Part shown: positions 62,215 through 64,000 of the stretch, in pieces
Position numbering within the stretch: position 1 is the first letter of the stretch
Layout of the letters: each line of letters begins with the position of its first letter
Origin: Orenia metallireducens
GTDB lineage: Bacteria > Bacillota > Halanaerobiia > Halobacteroidales > Halobacteroidaceae
NCBI RefSeq assembly: GCF_003001995.1
Contig: NZ_PVNB01000007.1
Coordinates: forward strand, 1 to 64,000
Direction of reading: 5' to 3'
Length of the DNA: 64,000 nucleotides
Translations under genes and position numbers: made by a program
The notes under the pieces: model-generated
Database searches by the model: none
What the model saw: the letters and a program-made list of their open reading frames with translations, nothing else
What the model was told of the DNA's origin: nothing

Positions 62215-63588
62215 CTATTCACCTCCACTTTCTTTAGCAATAATCTTCCATACTGGACTATTTAAGGTAGAATCCAGCTCTTTAGCAAAATTTACAGCTC
62301 CTACAAAACCAGTTAAAGGATGCTTTCTACCATGATTATGATCACAAAAAGCTACTCCTAGCTTATAAGCTAAAGGTCTCTCTTTTACTCCACCAACCAA
62401 GATATCTGCTCCTCTTTCCTTCATAAACTTCTCAAGTTCAGTAGGATTGGCATCATCAAGGATGATAGTCCCTTCATCAGTCAAATCTCTAATCCGAGCA
62501 TACTCTTCCTTTTTTCCATTTTGAGTTCCTACCATTACAGGATTTATTCCTAAACTATTGAACTGTTTAATCAATGAAATAGCTTTAAATCCACCACCGA
62601 CATAGATAGCAGCACTATAGCCTTCTAGTCTCTGTCTATAAAACTCCAATTCTTCCTTTACCTTAGCTTGCTCTTCTTTAATCAACTCTTCTACATTATC
62701 AATTATCTTCTGTTCACCTAATAGTTGAGCTATCTTTCTTAAAGAAGCAATAGTATCATCTATCCCCACAAAGCTGATCTTAACAAAAGGTATCCCATAT
62801 CTTTTTTCCATCTTTTTAGCTAACAAAGTCATAGATCCAGCACACTGGACTATATTCAACTCTGCTTGTGGAGCTCTCATTATCTCTTCACAGCTAGAAT
62901 CTCCAGTAAATTTAGCATTGACCTCAATCCCAACTCTATTTAGATAACCCTGAAGAATCCACAGCTCTCCAGCTAAATTATAGTCACCTAAAATATTAAT
63001 ACCCTTCTTTTTAAGGGGTGTAACATTAGTATCCATCAATTCCAAAATGGCATTACCAGCTGCTTTATAACCAGTAGATTTATTACCAGCAAAACCTGGA
63101 GCCTGTACTGGAATCACTCTAATATTATACTTCTGTTCAGCAGCTTTACAGACTGCAGCTAAATCATCACCAATTACACCTACTACACAGGTTGAATAAA
63201 CAAAGACAACCTTTGGATCATAGGCTTCTACTATTTCATCAATAGCAGCAGTTAACTTCTTCTCTCCTCCAAAGACAATATCTTTCTCTCTTAAATCAGT
63301 AGAAAAACTATTTCTAAACACCTCAGCACCACTGGTCAAGCTACCTCTAAGATCCCAAGTATAACTAGCACAGCCAATTGGTCCATGGACCAAATGATAA
63401 GCATCAGTAATTGGGTTTAAGACAACTCTAGCTCCAGAGTACACACAAGCTCTTTGACTTACTGCTCCTGCTACACTATTTTGATCACATTTTAGATCTT
63501 TTTTCTCCTGTTTTGAATTACGAAGAATAGAATCTTTTCTTTCTTCTAACGTCCCTAATTCCGCACTTCTACTCACTTGACTCACCAC
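62215..63588 (-). CDS. nifE: Nitrogenase cofactor scaffold subunit NifE
   Basis: 457 residues. The Cys ligands lie in QRACVYSGARVVLNPITDAYHLVHGPIGCASYTWDLRG and VYSTCVVGVIGDDL. The ending FCDHNHGRKHPLTGFVGAVNFAKEL matches NifE. The start is GTG at 63588, though a GTG at 63576 has better ribosome-site spacing (GGTGGTGAG). A 130-base gap with a hairpin separates it from nifK. Confidence 0.96.
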   Translation of the reverse strand: MVSQVSRSAELGTLEERKDSILRNSKQEKKDLKCDQNSVAGAVSQRACVYSGARVVLNPITDAYHLVHGPIGCASYTWDLRGSLTSGAEVFRNSFSTDLREKDIVFGGEKKLTAAIDEIVEAYDPKVVFVYSTCVVGVIGDDLAAVCKAAEQKYNIRVIPVQAPGFAGNKSTGYKAAGNAILELMDTNVTPLKKKGINILGDYNLAGELWILQGYLNRVGIEVNAKFTGDSSCEEIMRAPQAELNIVQCAGSMTLLAKKMEKRYGIPFVKISFVGIDDTIASLRKIAQLLGEQKIIDNVEELIKEEQAKVKEELEFYRQRLEGYSAAIYVGGGFKAISLIKQFNSLGINPVMVGTQNGKKEEYARIRDLTDEGTIILDDANPTELEKFMKERGADILVGGVKERPLAYKLGVAFCDHNHGRKHPLTGFVGAVNFAKELDSTLNSPVWKIIAKESGGE

Positions 63589-63670
63589 CTTATAGTATTG
63601 TATAATAATGATGGCATATTTATAGAGAGCAGGTAGTAACTAAACTTAGTGATTTGATTGGTATTATTTA

Positions 63671-63710
63671 TAAGCAGTATAGTGAATGTACCAGATTCAC
63701 CATACCGCTT
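63671..63710 (-). terminator. Intercistronic hairpin between nifK and nifE
   Basis: AAGCGGTATGGTGAATC on the minus strand pairs with GATTCACTATACTGCTT across a short loop, with no strong T-run. It probably trims or stabilises the nifK end of the message rather than ending transcription fully. Confidence 0.6.
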
Positions 63711-63717
63711 ATAATAA

Positions 63718-64000
63718 TTACATTACTAATTCCAAATCCTCTTCAGTTGCATCTCTATCTGCTCTATCTAATAAAGCACCACTTATCTTCTCAATTAATC
63801 TCATAGCACCTTTGTATCCCACAATCGGTAGATAACTTTGAACACTTCTATCTAAGATTGGGAAACCAAATCTTACTAAAGGAATATCCTCTTCTTTAGC
63901 AATATACTTCCCATAAGAATTTCCGATAATTAAATCTACTGACTCATTTTTAATCCATTGATGTAACTCTAATAAGTCACCTGGATTCTTCACTTTAACA
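63718..64000 (-). CDS. nifK: Nitrogenase molybdenum-iron protein beta chain, C-terminal part
   Basis: The last ~94 residues; the gene runs off the right edge. GNSYGKYIAKEEDIPLVRFGFPILDR, then VGYKGAMRLIEKISGALLDR and the terminal ELVM, are diagnostic for NifK. The Met at 63993 is internal, not a start. It is the upstream gene of nifE on the same strand; the rest of nifHDK should lie beyond 64000. Confidence 0.93.
   Translation of the reverse strand, partial: VKVKNPGDLLELHQWIKNESVDLIIGNSYGKYIAKEEDIPLVRFGFPILDRSVQSYLPIVGYKGAMRLIEKISGALLDRADRDATEEDLELVM

Overview
The window comes from an AT-rich, anaerobic, Gram-negative-staining (diderm) Firmicute, most likely order Halanaerobiales (Halobacteroidaceae, Orenia-like). 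This is inference from gene content: Clostridium-type housekeeping genes sit beside a signal-peptide-bearing beta-barrel protein, BON-domain and Bat-type genes, and a nitrogen-fixation locus. Almost everything is on the minus strand; only four complete genes (an acidic TPR protein, rpmB, a PHP-domain gene and a chemoreceptor) are on the plus strand. No tRNA, rRNA or CRISPR array was seen.

Layout. 1-1.4 kb: tail of an unknown gene, a PD-(D/E)XK (Rpn-type) protein and a remnant of an RHS-repeat gene. 1.4-10 kb: acidic TPR protein, coaD, rsmD, recG, the DegV/FakA fatty-acid kinase pair with an Asp23 protein, a DUF1858 protein and rpmB. 10-15 kb: malic enzyme and argG-GNAT-argH. 15-19 kb: PAS histidine kinase, orphan PTS IIA, class I amidotransferase. 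19-27 kb: a complete Bat-type operon (MoxR ATPase, DUF58, two VWA proteins, TPR lipoprotein, BatD). 27-34 kb: envelope and stress genes (M48 protease, lipoprotein, PHP protein, dithiol protein, two 4-fold beta flower proteins, BON protein, beta-barrel protein). 34-40 kb: ACT-hom-lysC-thrB, ilvE and an M23/LysM hydrolase. 41-48 kb: parvulin, two membrane proteins, argF, chemoreceptor. 48-64 kb: nitrogen block: nadE-amtB-two P-II genes, glnR-small gene-glnA, nifV, a GTPase/ABC ATPase/binding-protein triad, modB, and nifK(partial)-nifE-nifN-nifX-nifB-ferredoxin.

How they work together. NifE/NifN, NifB, the NifX-like protein and NifV make FeMo-cofactor for the nitrogenase whose beta chain runs off the right edge. 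ModB would bring molybdate. AmtB, two P-II proteins, glutamine synthetase and a short GlnR-like repressor handle ammonium and its sensing. Three promoters (glnA, glnR, nifV) share one operator design: TGTYAR boxes every 11 bp over the -10/start region, and a second, inverted pair 17, 27 or 37 bp upstream of the -35. I regard this as the strongest regulatory signal in the window.

The most unusual system-level candidate is the nif-linked triad of a Cys-rich G3E-type GTPase, an ABC ATPase and a solute-binding protein with no signal peptide. The most unusual DNA-level feature is a set of at least eleven intergenic quasi-palindromes built from shuffled 6-8 bp words, many ending in a shared motif (AAAGTGTCGCAATAT plus CCATTAA) and often placed inside operons, together with two diverged copies of a ~310-340 bp non-coding element in opposite orientation.
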